Shown piece by piece: positions 8,047 to 15,603 of a stretch of 64,000 nt of DNA. The notes under the pieces were generated by a model. It saw nothing but the letters and a program-made list of their open reading frames with translations. It did not search any database and was not told the DNA's origin. This DNA is from Kribbella steppae. Its GTDB lineage: Bacteria; Actinomycetota; Actinomycetes; Propionibacteriales; Kribbellaceae. Position 1 is the stretch's first letter, and the number at the start of each line of letters is the position of its first letter. Location: positions 62,001 to 126,000 of the forward strand of contig NZ_SLWN01000020.1 of NCBI RefSeq assembly GCF_004342025.1. Reading direction: 5' to 3'. A program made the translations under genes and the position numbers.

Positions 8047-8270
8047 TTGTAGGCCGCCTGCAACTGCTGGGCGGCCAGTGCTGCTACCGGGTCGAGGTCC
8101 TCGGCACCGGCTTCGACGTGAGCGATCAGGGCCTTCTTCATCCGAGGGTCCCAGACAATCTTCATGTGGTTGGCGATCGCGGTGGCGGCGTCCGCCGGTG
8201 CACGGTGGGCGAACTGGGCGGCAATCTCGTTGGCCAGTCGCACGTACGACGGCAGCGTCGTGCCGCTCAC
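8043..8270 (-). CDS. fdsD: Formate dehydrogenase delta subunit
   Basis: This is a 75-residue subunit of NAD-linked formate dehydrogenase. The family pattern is visible: LANEIAAQFAH, the strongly conserved IANHMKIVWDPRMKKALIAH, then a C-terminal helix. In characterised Fds enzymes this subunit is needed for assembly or stability of the Mo-containing alpha subunit. The GTG start overlaps the fdsA stop (GTGA) and its own stop overlaps the next start, so it is coupled on both sides. Confidence 0.92.
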   Translation of the reverse strand: MSGTTLPSYVRLANEIAAQFAHRAPADAATAIANHMKIVWDPRMKKALIAHVEAGAEDLDPVAALAAQQLQAAYK

Positions 8271-11089
8271 CTCCCACCGCCAGCGATGACCGGCTCGGGC
8301 TGGGAGAGGGTGGACGTCGTCTGGGTCAGCAGATCGACCTGTACGGCGGTCACCTTGTACTCCGGGCAGTTCGTCGCCCAGTCCGAGTTGTCCGTGGTGA
8401 TCACGTTCGCCCCGGTCACCGGGTGGTGGAACGTGGTGTAGCACACGCCGACCGGCATCCGGTCGGACAGCTTGGCCCGCAGGGTGGTCCGGCCGACCCG
8501 GCTCGACAGGGCGACCGTGTCGCCGTCCTCGATACCCCGGACCTCGGCGTCGTGCGGATGCAGTTCGAGGATGTCCTCGGGGTGCCAGGCGACGTTCGCC
8601 GTCCGCCGGGTCTGGGCGCCGACGTTGTACTGCGACAGGATCCGCCCGGTGGTCAGGATCAACGGGAACTTCCGGGTCGACCGCTCGCTGGTCGGCACGT
8701 ACACGGTCTCCATGAACCTGCCTTTGCCCCGGGTGAACTCGTCCTCGTGCATGATCGGCGTCCCGTCCGGGTGCTCGAGGTTGCACGGCCACTGGATCGA
8801 GCCCATCTTGTCCAGTTTGTCGAACGACACCCCCATGAACGTCGGGGTGGTGAGGGCGATCTCGTCCATGATCTGGCTGGCTGAATCGTAATGCATCGGA
8901 TAGCCCATCTGCTGGGCGATCTCACAGACGATCTCCCACTCCTGCTTCCCGGTCGTCGGCGCCATGATCGGGCGAACCCGGTTGATCCGGCGCTCCGCGT
9001 TGGTGAAGGTGCCGTCCTTCTCCAGGAACGACGTACCGGGGAGCAGCACGTGCGCGAACTTCGCCGTCTCGTTGACGAACAGGTCCTGTACGACGAGCAG
9101 GTCCAGCGCGCCGAGTGCCGCGAACACGTGCTGGGTGTTCGGGTCGGACTGGGCGATGTCCTCGCCCTGGACGAACAACGCCCGGAAGGAGCCGTCGATC
9201 GCGGCGTCGAACATGTTCGGGATCCGCAGGCCGGGCTCGTTCAGCAACGGCGTACCCCAGAGCTGCTCGTACACCTCGCGGACGCCGTCGTCGGAGACGT
9301 GCCGGTACCCGGGCAGCTCGTGCGGGAACGAGCCCATGTCGCAGGAGCCCTGGACGTTGTTCTGACCGCGCAGCGGGTTGACGCCGACACCACGCCGGCC
9401 GATGTTGCCGGTCGCCATCGCGAGGTTCGCCATCCCCATCACCATGGTCGAGCCCTGGCTGTGCTCGGTGACGCCGAGACCGTAGTAGATCGCCGCGTTG
9501 CCGCCGGTCGCGTAGAGCCGGGCCGCGGCCCGCAACTCCTCGGCCGGTACGCCGGTGACCTCGGCCGCCGCCTCCGGGCTGTGCTCCGGCTGGGAGATGA
9601 ACTCCTCCCACTGCTCGAAGTCCTCACACCGCTCAGCGACGAAGGAACGGTCCACCAGACCCTCGGTGACGACGACATGCGCGAACGCGTTGATCACCGC
9701 GACATTCGTGCCCGGGGCTAGCTGCAGATGGTGCTCGGCCTCGATGTGCGGCGAGCGGACCAGGTCGATCCGGCGCGGGTCGGCGACGATCAGCTTGGCG
9801 CCCTGGCGGAGCCGCTTCTTCATCCGGGACGCGAACACCGGGTGCCCGTCGGTCGGGTTGGCACCGATCACCAGGATCACGTCGGCCTCCTCGACCGACT
9901 TAAAGTCCTGGGTTCCGGCCGACTCGCCGAAGGTCTGCTTCAACCCGTACCCGGTCGGCGAGTGGCAGACCCGGGCGCAGGTGTCGACGTTGTTGTTGCC
10001 GAAGACGGCGCGGACCATCTTCTGGACCGCGTACACCTCTTCGTTGGTGGTCCGCGACGAGGTGATCGCGCCGATGGAGCCCTGGCCGTGCTCGGCCTGG
10101 ATCTCGCGCAGCCGGCGAGCGGTGAAGCCGATCGCCTCGTCCCAGGAGACCTTGCGCCACTCGTCCGCGATCGTGTCCCGCACCATCGGCTCGAGCACCC
10201 GGTCCGGGTGGCTGGCGTACCCGAAGGCGAACCGGCCCTTCACACACGAGTGGCCCTCGTTGGCGCCGCCGTTCTTGTACGGCACCATCCGGACCAGTTC
10301 GTCACCACGCAACTCGGCCTTGAACGAGCAGCCGACACCGCAGTACGCGCAGGTCGTGATGACCGACCGTGTCGGCATGCCGAGCTCGATGACGGACTTC
10401 TCCTGCAGGGTCGCGGTCGGGCACGCCTGCACACACGCGCCACACGACACACAGTCCGACTCCATGAACGAGACACCCGCACCTGCGGCGACCTTGGAGT
10501 CGAAGCCACGCCCTTCGATCGTCAGCGCGAGGGTTCCCTGTACTTCGTCACAGGCCCGAACGCACCGTGAACACGCGATGCACTTCGAGGCCTCGAAGTC
10601 GAAGTACGGGTTGGAGGTGTCCGTCGGCGCGTCCATATGGTTCGCGCCGGCCTCGACACCGGAGCCGTACCGGACCTCGCGGAGACCCGTGACGCCGGCC
10701 ATGTCCTGCAGTTCGCAGTCGCCGTTGGCCGAGCAGGTCAGGCAGTCGAGCGGGTGGTCGGAGATGTACAGCTCCATCACGCCGCGACGGAGCTTGCCGA
10801 GTCGCTCGTTCTGGGTCCGGACCACCATGCCGTCCGCGACCGGCGTCGTACAGGAGGCCGGCGTACCGCGGACGCCGTCGATCTCGACGATGCACAACCG
10901 GCAGGAACCGAAGGCCTCGAGACTGTCGGTCGCGCAGAGCTTGGGGATGTCCAGCCCGGCCTCCTTGGCCGCGCGCATCACCGACGTACCAGGTGGGACG
11001 GCGATGTTCACGCCGTCGACGGTCAGCTCGACCGTGGCCTCGCCCGGGCGGGCCGGGGTCCCGAAGTCGGGTTCCTTGAGCATGCTCAT
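8267..11089 (-). CDS. fdsA: NAD-dependent formate dehydrogenase alpha subunit
   Basis: This is the catalytic subunit (940 residues) that oxidises formate to CO2 at a bis-MGD molybdenum site in the cytoplasm. Cofactor sites run in order: a 2Fe-2S domain (C52, C63, C66, C80), a His-Cys3 4Fe-4S site (H112, C116, C119, C125), two ferredoxin-like clusters (CIACSRCVRAC and CVSCGACVQAC), and the 4Fe-4S site CAYCGVGC at the start of the molybdopterin domain. The Mo ligand is a cysteine in VDTCARVCHSP, so this is a Cys enzyme and no selenocysteine TGA is present. The ATG at 11089 starts MSMLKEPDFG. There is no export signal. Confidence 0.96.
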   Translation of the reverse strand: MSMLKEPDFGTPARPGEATVELTVDGVNIAVPPGTSVMRAAKEAGLDIPKLCATDSLEAFGSCRLCIVEIDGVRGTPASCTTPVADGMVVRTQNERLGKLRRGVMELYISDHPLDCLTCSANGDCELQDMAGVTGLREVRYGSGVEAGANHMDAPTDTSNPYFDFEASKCIACSRCVRACDEVQGTLALTIEGRGFDSKVAAGAGVSFMESDCVSCGACVQACPTATLQEKSVIELGMPTRSVITTCAYCGVGCSFKAELRGDELVRMVPYKNGGANEGHSCVKGRFAFGYASHPDRVLEPMVRDTIADEWRKVSWDEAIGFTARRLREIQAEHGQGSIGAITSSRTTNEEVYAVQKMVRAVFGNNNVDTCARVCHSPTGYGLKQTFGESAGTQDFKSVEEADVILVIGANPTDGHPVFASRMKKRLRQGAKLIVADPRRIDLVRSPHIEAEHHLQLAPGTNVAVINAFAHVVVTEGLVDRSFVAERCEDFEQWEEFISQPEHSPEAAAEVTGVPAEELRAAARLYATGGNAAIYYGLGVTEHSQGSTMVMGMANLAMATGNIGRRGVGVNPLRGQNNVQGSCDMGSFPHELPGYRHVSDDGVREVYEQLWGTPLLNEPGLRIPNMFDAAIDGSFRALFVQGEDIAQSDPNTQHVFAALGALDLLVVQDLFVNETAKFAHVLLPGTSFLEKDGTFTNAERRINRVRPIMAPTTGKQEWEIVCEIAQQMGYPMHYDSASQIMDEIALTTPTFMGVSFDKLDKMGSIQWPCNLEHPDGTPIMHEDEFTRGKGRFMETVYVPTSERSTRKFPLILTTGRILSQYNVGAQTRRTANVAWHPEDILELHPHDAEVRGIEDGDTVALSSRVGRTTLRAKLSDRMPVGVCYTTFHHPVTGANVITTDNSDWATNCPEYKVTAVQVDLLTQTTSTLSQPEPVIAGGGR

Positions 11090-11165
11090 CCGCGTCCTCG
11101 CTTCGCTCCGGGCGCGGATGAGGCACGAAGGGGGCTGTATTTGATGATGAACTCGCTTCGCTCGT
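11090..11165. repeat. fdsB-fdsA spacer with repeated CTCGCTTCGCTC motif
   Basis: This 76-base gap is the only real spacer in the operon. The motif CTCGCTTCGCTC occurs twice, at about 11098-11109 and 11153-11164. The second copy forms an imperfect hairpin (GAAC...GTTC ends) immediately after the fdsB stop region. It may modulate the ratio of the subunits or mark an RNA processing site; this is speculative. Confidence 0.35.
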
Positions 11166-12680
11166 TCATTCCTCGAAGTCCTTTCCGAAGTGGCGGACGG
11201 CACTGCGCACCGGCATGGGCGTCAGCCCACCCATCGCGCAGAGCGAGCCGTCGGTCATCAACTCGCACAGGTCGTCGAGCAGCACGAGGTTCTTCTGCCG
11301 GTCGTCACCGGCCACGATCCGGTCGATCGTCTCCACACCGCGGACCGCGCCGACCCGGCACGGCGTGCACTTGCCGCACGACTCGGCTGCGCAGAACTCG
11401 AACGCGAACCGAGCCATCGCAGCCATGTCCACGGTCTCGTCGAACACCACGATCCCGCCGTGACCGACCATCGCACCGGCGGCCGCGAACGCCTCGTAGT
11501 CCATCGGCAGGTCGAACTGCTCGACCGGGAGATAGGCACCGAGCGGTCCGCCGACCTGGACCGCGCGGACCGGCCGGCCGGACGACGTACCGCCGCCGAA
11601 GTCGTTCACCAGTTCGCCGAGCGTGATCCCGAAGGCCGTCTCCACGATCCCGCCGCGGGCGACGTTCCCGCCGAGCTGGAAGACGCTGGTCCCCAGCGAG
11701 CGGCCGGTTCCGTACGACGCGTAGGCCTCCGCGCCGTTGGCGAGAATCGTCGGAACCGTTGCCAGCGACAACACGTTGTTCACGACCGTCGGTCGGCCGA
11801 AAAGCCCTTCCAACGCAGGGATCGGAGGCTTGGCCCGAACCTCTCCGCGCTTACCCTCGAGACTCTCCAGCATCGACGTCTCTTCACCGCAGATGTACGC
11901 GCCGGCGCCGACCCTCACGTGCAGGTCGAACGTCAGGCCTGAGCCGAGGATGTTCTCACCCAGCCAGCCTTGCTCGCGAGCAATCTCGATAGCCGACTTC
12001 AGCGTCGCGACCGCGTCCGGGTACTCCGATCGCAGATAGACATAGCCTTCGGTCGCGCCGACCGCGTACGCCGCGATCGTCATGCCCTCGATCAGTGTGA
12101 ACGGATCGCCCTCGATCAGCATCCGGTCCGCGAACGTCCCCGAGTCGCCTTCGTCCGCGTTGCAGCAGACGAACTTGAGATCGGCCGTCGCGCCGAGCAC
12201 GGTGCGCCACTTGATCCCGGTCGGGAACCCGGCGCCGCCGCGACCCCGTAGGCCGGAGTCGACCACGGTCTCGACCACCTCGGCCGGCGTCATCGAGAGT
12301 GCTTGCCTCAGGCCCGCATTTCCGCCGGACGACGTGTAGTCCTCGGCGGAGAGTGGATCGATCACCCCGACCCGCGCGAACGTGAGTCGCTGCTGCCGCT
12401 TCATCCACGGCAACTCCTCGACCAGGCCGAGGTACGCCCCGATGTCTGCTCCCTGGAGCATCCCGGCTGCAACGAGTCCGTCGACGTCCTCGGGTGCGAC
12501 CGGTCCGTATCCGACGCGACCCTCGGGTGTCTCGACCTCGACCATCGGCTCCAGCCAGAGCATGCCGCGCGAGCCTGTCCGGATGACCTCCACGCCACCG
12601 ATTGCGGTGATCCGTTCGGCGACCTCGTCGGCGCCGACCGATCGCGCGGCGGCGTCCCTCGGAACGTAGACCCTGGTCAT
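11166..12680 (-). CDS. fdsB: NAD-dependent formate dehydrogenase beta subunit (NuoF-like)
   Basis: This 504-residue FMN and NAD-binding subunit transfers electrons to NAD+. The N-terminal region (about 1-120) is a thioredoxin-like/linker part. It is followed by the NuoF-type glycine-rich FMN loop GLRGRGGAGFPTGIKW, the NADEGDSGTFADR block, GAGAYICGEETSMLESLEG, and the C-terminal 4Fe-4S site ESCGKCTPCR. The ATG overlaps the fdsG stop by four bases (ATGA). It pairs with FdsG to form the diaphorase half of the complex. Confidence 0.95.
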   Translation of the reverse strand: MTRVYVPRDAAARSVGADEVAERITAIGGVEVIRTGSRGMLWLEPMVEVETPEGRVGYGPVAPEDVDGLVAAGMLQGADIGAYLGLVEELPWMKRQQRLTFARVGVIDPLSAEDYTSSGGNAGLRQALSMTPAEVVETVVDSGLRGRGGAGFPTGIKWRTVLGATADLKFVCCNADEGDSGTFADRMLIEGDPFTLIEGMTIAAYAVGATEGYVYLRSEYPDAVATLKSAIEIAREQGWLGENILGSGLTFDLHVRVGAGAYICGEETSMLESLEGKRGEVRAKPPIPALEGLFGRPTVVNNVLSLATVPTILANGAEAYASYGTGRSLGTSVFQLGGNVARGGIVETAFGITLGELVNDFGGGTSSGRPVRAVQVGGPLGAYLPVEQFDLPMDYEAFAAAGAMVGHGGIVVFDETVDMAAMARFAFEFCAAESCGKCTPCRVGAVRGVETIDRIVAGDDRQKNLVLLDDLCELMTDGSLCAMGGLTPMPVRSAVRHFGKDFEE

Positions 12681-13171
12681 CGTGCCTCCCCGAGGATCGC
12701 GTCGAGCCGGGCCGGAGTGACCCGTCCGTGCAGCTTGTCGCCGACCTGGACCGCCGGGCCGAGCGCACAGTTGCCGAAGCAGAACACCTCGTCCAGCGTC
12801 AGCCGGCCGTCCGCGGTCGTCTCACCGAAACCGCAGCCGGTACGGCGCTTGGCGTGCTCGGCCAACGCGACCGCGCCGACCGACCGGCACGCCTCCGCCT
12901 GGCAGATCGCCACGGTGGTGCGGCCGATCGTCGTACGGCGGAAGTCCTTGTAGAACGTGACGACGCCGTGGACCTCGGCCACGGCGATGTTCAGTACGTC
13001 GGCGACGACCGGGATGTCGCCCTGGTCGACGTACTCCAGCTCCTCCTGGATCGCATGCAGAATCGGGATCAACGCACCCCGGAGTCCTTTTAGCTCGGTG
13101 GCTATCTCTCGCACTCGTTGGGCACGCCCGGGAACCGGGACGGAGGCAGCGGCCACGACCTCACTCGTCAT
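12677..13171 (-). CDS. fdsG: NAD-dependent formate dehydrogenase gamma subunit (NuoE-like)
   Basis: This 164-residue thioredoxin-like 2Fe-2S protein is the first gene of the operon. The four cluster ligands are C90 and C95 (AICQAEACRSVGA) and C131 and C135 (FCFGNCALGPA). The N-terminal helical part (LIPILHAIQEELEYV) matches NuoE. The ATG at 13171 is preceded by TTGTATAC, a -10-like or operator-like sequence lying very close to the start. A downstream GTG (13156) is a possible alternative start. Confidence 0.94.
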   Translation of the reverse strand: MTSEVVAAASVPVPGRAQRVREIATELKGLRGALIPILHAIQEELEYVDQGDIPVVADVLNIAVAEVHGVVTFYKDFRRTTIGRTTVAICQAEACRSVGAVALAEHAKRRTGCGFGETTADGRLTLDEVFCFGNCALGPAVQVGDKLHGRVTPARLDAILGEAR

Positions 13172-13175
13172 GTAT

Positions 13176-13245
13176 ACAACATTCCGTGACGCTCACCGCG
13201 GGGTCAAAGCAATGCTGCCTATGACCTGATAGTCACCGTCTATCA
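13176..13245. promoter_or_regulatory. fds operon upstream region with inverted repeats
   Basis: The stretch upstream of fdsG contains a perfect dyad TGATAG-TCACCGT-CTATCA at 13227-13245 and the palindrome TGTATACA next to the fdsG start. Both are reasonable operator candidates for the formate dehydrogenase operon. No regulator gene lies beside it. A further small hairpin (GCCGGG/CCCGGC, 13263-13280) and a dyad CGGAGT-T-ACTCCG (13296-13308) lie between here and the tetR remnant. Confidence 0.45.
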
Positions 13246-13326
13246 AAACGTCGATGCGAGCTGCCGGGCTCCGACCCGGCTGACCTGAGTGACTACGGAG
13301 TTACTCCGATGTCGGCCGGCCTCTGA

Positions 13327-13620
13327 TCAGGTGTGGCGGGGCTGGAGGCCTTGGAGGACGGTGTCGACGAGGTGGTCGACGTACTCGTCGGTGAGTGGGC
13401 CGGTGCGTTGGAGCCAGCGGTTGAGGACCGGGCCGAAGAGCAGGTCGACGGCGACGTCGAGGTCCAGGTCGTCGGACAGTTGGCCTGCGCTCTGGGCGGC
13501 GCGGAGGCGGTTCTTCTTCAGCTCCCGCATCGGCTCGTCCAGCCGCTTCACGTAGTCGGCGGCGAGGACGGGGTCGTGCACGATCTCGGTGTGCAGCGCG
13601 CGCATCGGCTGGTCGTAGCG
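13327..13620 (-). pseudogene. TetR-family regulator, C-terminal remnant
   Basis: Only the ligand-binding C-terminal half of a TetR/AcrR-type regulator remains: RYDQPMRALHTEIVHDP, then DLDLDVAVDLLFGPVLNRWLQ, the usual end of the TetR_C fold. The DNA-binding domain is absent. Its coding sequence runs rightwards into the SDR remnant on the opposite strand at about 13620. A 92-residue protein could start at the ATG at 13605, but it would have no helix-turn-helix. Confidence 0.8.
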
Positions 13621-13621
13621 G

Positions 13622-14016
13622 GGAGCGCCAGCAAGTTCGCCCTCGAGGGCATGAGCGAAGCACTAGCCGCCGAGGCCGCCGCCTTCGGCGTCAAGCTCAC
13701 CATCGTCCAACCTGGCGGCTACTGGACCGACCTGTACTCCAGCAGCACCGCAACCACCCCGGACCCGATCTACAACCCCCTCCGCGAAGAGCTCGAGAAG
13801 CAATGGGCCGAGGGCTCCATCGACAGCGAACCCAAACTCGCCGCCGAGGCCCTCCTGAAACTGGTAGCCAGCGACAATCCACCACTGCGCTTGTTGCTGG
13901 GCAGCATGGTCTACGACCTGGCCTTCGACATCTCCCGCCAACGCATGACCACCTGGTCGGCCTGGGAAGACGTCAGCCGCGCCGCCGAGAAGGCGGTCCC
14001 AGCCCCGAGCAGTTGA
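13622..14016 (+). pseudogene. Short-chain dehydrogenase/reductase, C-terminal remnant
   Basis: The frame opens in the middle of the SDR active-site helix (SASKFALEGMSEALAAEAAAFG, normally preceded by the catalytic Tyr). It continues through VKLTIVQPGGYWTDLYSS to a normal C-terminus at 14016. The Rossmann nucleotide-binding half, the catalytic Ser-Tyr region and the promoter are missing. With the tetR remnant it forms the two ends of a deleted divergent gene pair. The end overlaps the vanX gene by 44 bases on the other strand. Confidence 0.8.
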
Positions 14017-14641
14017 GGTCTGCCGACCGGGTATCAGCGCGATCGTAGATCGCGTTTGGTCGGTCCTCCAGATAGGCCCAGTAGCGGTCGCCGAAGGACC
14101 AGTGCCACCACTCGGTCGGGTAGTTCACCAGCCCCGCGGCAGTCAGTACGTCGGCCAGCAGCGATCGATTCGTCCGTGCTTCCCGGCTGATGTTGGCCGC
14201 CTCGAAGAAGCACGCGCCATCGCTCTCCTCGGGTGTCGCGTCGATCGGCGTACCGAGGTCGAGCGGGCCGTGTGCGCCGATCAGCGTCAGATCGACCGCA
14301 GCCCCGGCGACATGCGGCGCGATCTCGACCGGAGAGACGAACCGGCTCGCGAGGACGTGGGCATCGTGATCGGAGATGCCTGGGTGCAGCCGCTCGAGCT
14401 CGAACCGGTAGTCGTCGTAGATCTCCTGCTGACTCTCGACCGGTCGCAGCCCTTCCACGACATGCAGCCGTACGCCGGCCGGCAGGAAGGCGTCGGCCAT
14501 CGCGAGCCGGTCCGCGACGCTCTCCCGGACGAACTGCCGATCCGGTGTCGAGATGCCTCGCGTGAAGAGATCGATCAGCGGTTCGCCACTCTCGATCGCC
14601 GGGATCCGGGTGATCCGGTCGTCGCTCAGCAGAACGGTCAT
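13973..14641 (-). CDS. vanX: D-Ala-D-Ala dipeptidase, VanX-like (peptidase M15)
   Basis: This zinc dipeptidase cleaves D-alanyl-D-alanine. Of 222 residues, R66 (VVEGLRPVESQ), zinc ligands H110 and D117 (PHVAGAAVDLTL), catalytic E177 and zinc ligand H180 (TEWWHWSFGDRYW) are all present. There is no signal peptide, so it acts in the cytoplasm like VanX. Family members normally end near residue 200 (EDRPNAIY); here a 22-residue polar tail follows that overlaps the SDR remnant antisense. The ATG at 14641 overlaps the ddl stop (ATGA). It is third in the alr-ddl-vanX operon. Confidence 0.9.
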   Translation of the reverse strand: MTVLLSDDRITRIPAIESGEPLIDLFTRGISTPDRQFVRESVADRLAMADAFLPAGVRLHVVEGLRPVESQQEIYDDYRFELERLHPGISDHDAHVLASRFVSPVEIAPHVAGAAVDLTLIGAHGPLDLGTPIDATPEESDGACFFEAANISREARTNRSLLADVLTAAGLVNYPTEWWHWSFGDRYWAYLEDRPNAIYDRADTRSADLNCSGLGPPSRRRG

Positions 14642-15603
14642 CCGCGCGCTGCCGCCGTACGGAGCAAGGTGTCGACCACTTCGGCATAGCTCATCCCAGC
14701 CGCCGCCCACATCCGCGGGAACTGCGATGCCGGCGTGAAGCCGGGGAAGGTGTTGATCTCGTTGACCACCGGCTCACCGTCCGCTGGGACGAAGAAGTCC
14801 ACCCGCGCGAGCCCTTCGCAGCCGAGGACCTCGAAGACCTCGATCGCCGTCCGGCGGAGTCGCTCGGCCAGCGCCGGATCCAGCGGTGCCGGTACGACGA
14901 ACCGGGTGGCACTGCTGTCGTACTTCGCGGTCGCGTTGAAGAACGGCTGGCCCGGATCACTGTGGATCTCCAGCGCCGGTGCGGTCTCGATCCGCCCGTC
15001 CGGGAACTCCAGCACGGCAAGATCGATCTCCCGGCCGACCATCTCCCGCTCGACCAGCACATGCGGATCGAGTACGGCCGCCGCTGCGATCGCCTGCAAC
15101 AACGTCGGAAGGTTGGTCGCCCGGGCCACACCGAAGCTGGAACCACCGTTGCCAGGCTTCACGAAGAGGGGAAAGTCGAGACCGGCCGCCTTGAGCTTCT
15201 GCATTGCGGGCTCGATATCGGTGAGGTCGGGACCGGCTAGCGTGACACCCGGCGTGACCGCGATGCCATGTGCCTTCAGCACGGCCTTGGTGAGGTGCTT
15301 GTCCAGCCCGACCGCACTGGCTGCCACGCCGCTGCCGACGTACGGAATCCTCAACTGTTGCAGGAATCCCTGGAGCGTGCCGTCCTCGCCGCCTTCGCCG
15401 TGCAGGGCCGGGACGGTGACGTCACAGGCCTGCAGGATCTCGATCGCCTCGTGCTGACCGTCCACCCAATCGCCCTCGACATCGATCACCAACGGGATCG
15501 CGGTGTGGCCAAGAAGGCTGACAGCCTTGGCGATGCCTCGGCCGCTGGCCAAGGACACCTGGTGTTCAGGGCTCGCGCCGCCCATCACGACTGCCACCTT
15601 CAT
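14638..15603 (-). CDS. ddl: D-alanine--D-alanine ligase family protein
   Basis: This ATP-grasp ligase of 321 residues joins two D-amino acids. Motifs are MGGASPEHQVSLASG (N-terminal substrate loop), GLDKHLTKAVLKAHG, FVKPGNGGSSFGV and VNEINTFPGFT (metal ligands). The omega loop reads NATAKYDSSATRF; its Tyr is the residue typical of D-Ala-D-Ala ligases, whereas VanA-type D-lactate ligases have His in another context. I therefore predict the D-Ala-D-Ala product. It starts at ATG 15603, overlapping the alr stop, and ends overlapping vanX, so the three genes are translationally coupled. Confidence 0.9.
   Translation of the reverse strand: MKVAVVMGGASPEHQVSLASGRGIAKAVSLLGHTAIPLVIDVEGDWVDGQHEAIEILQACDVTVPALHGEGGEDGTLQGFLQQLRIPYVGSGVAASAVGLDKHLTKAVLKAHGIAVTPGVTLAGPDLTDIEPAMQKLKAAGLDFPLFVKPGNGGSSFGVARATNLPTLLQAIAAAAVLDPHVLVEREMVGREIDLAVLEFPDGRIETAPALEIHSDPGQPFFNATAKYDSSATRFVVPAPLDPALAERLRRTAIEVFEVLGCEGLARVDFFVPADGEPVVNEINTFPGFTPASQFPRMWAAAGMSYAEVVDTLLRTAAARG

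Noticed and set aside
8267..11089. Selenocysteine version of formate dehydrogenase
   Set aside because: The Mo ligand codon is a normal Cys codon in VDTCARVCHSP and the frame has no internal TGA.
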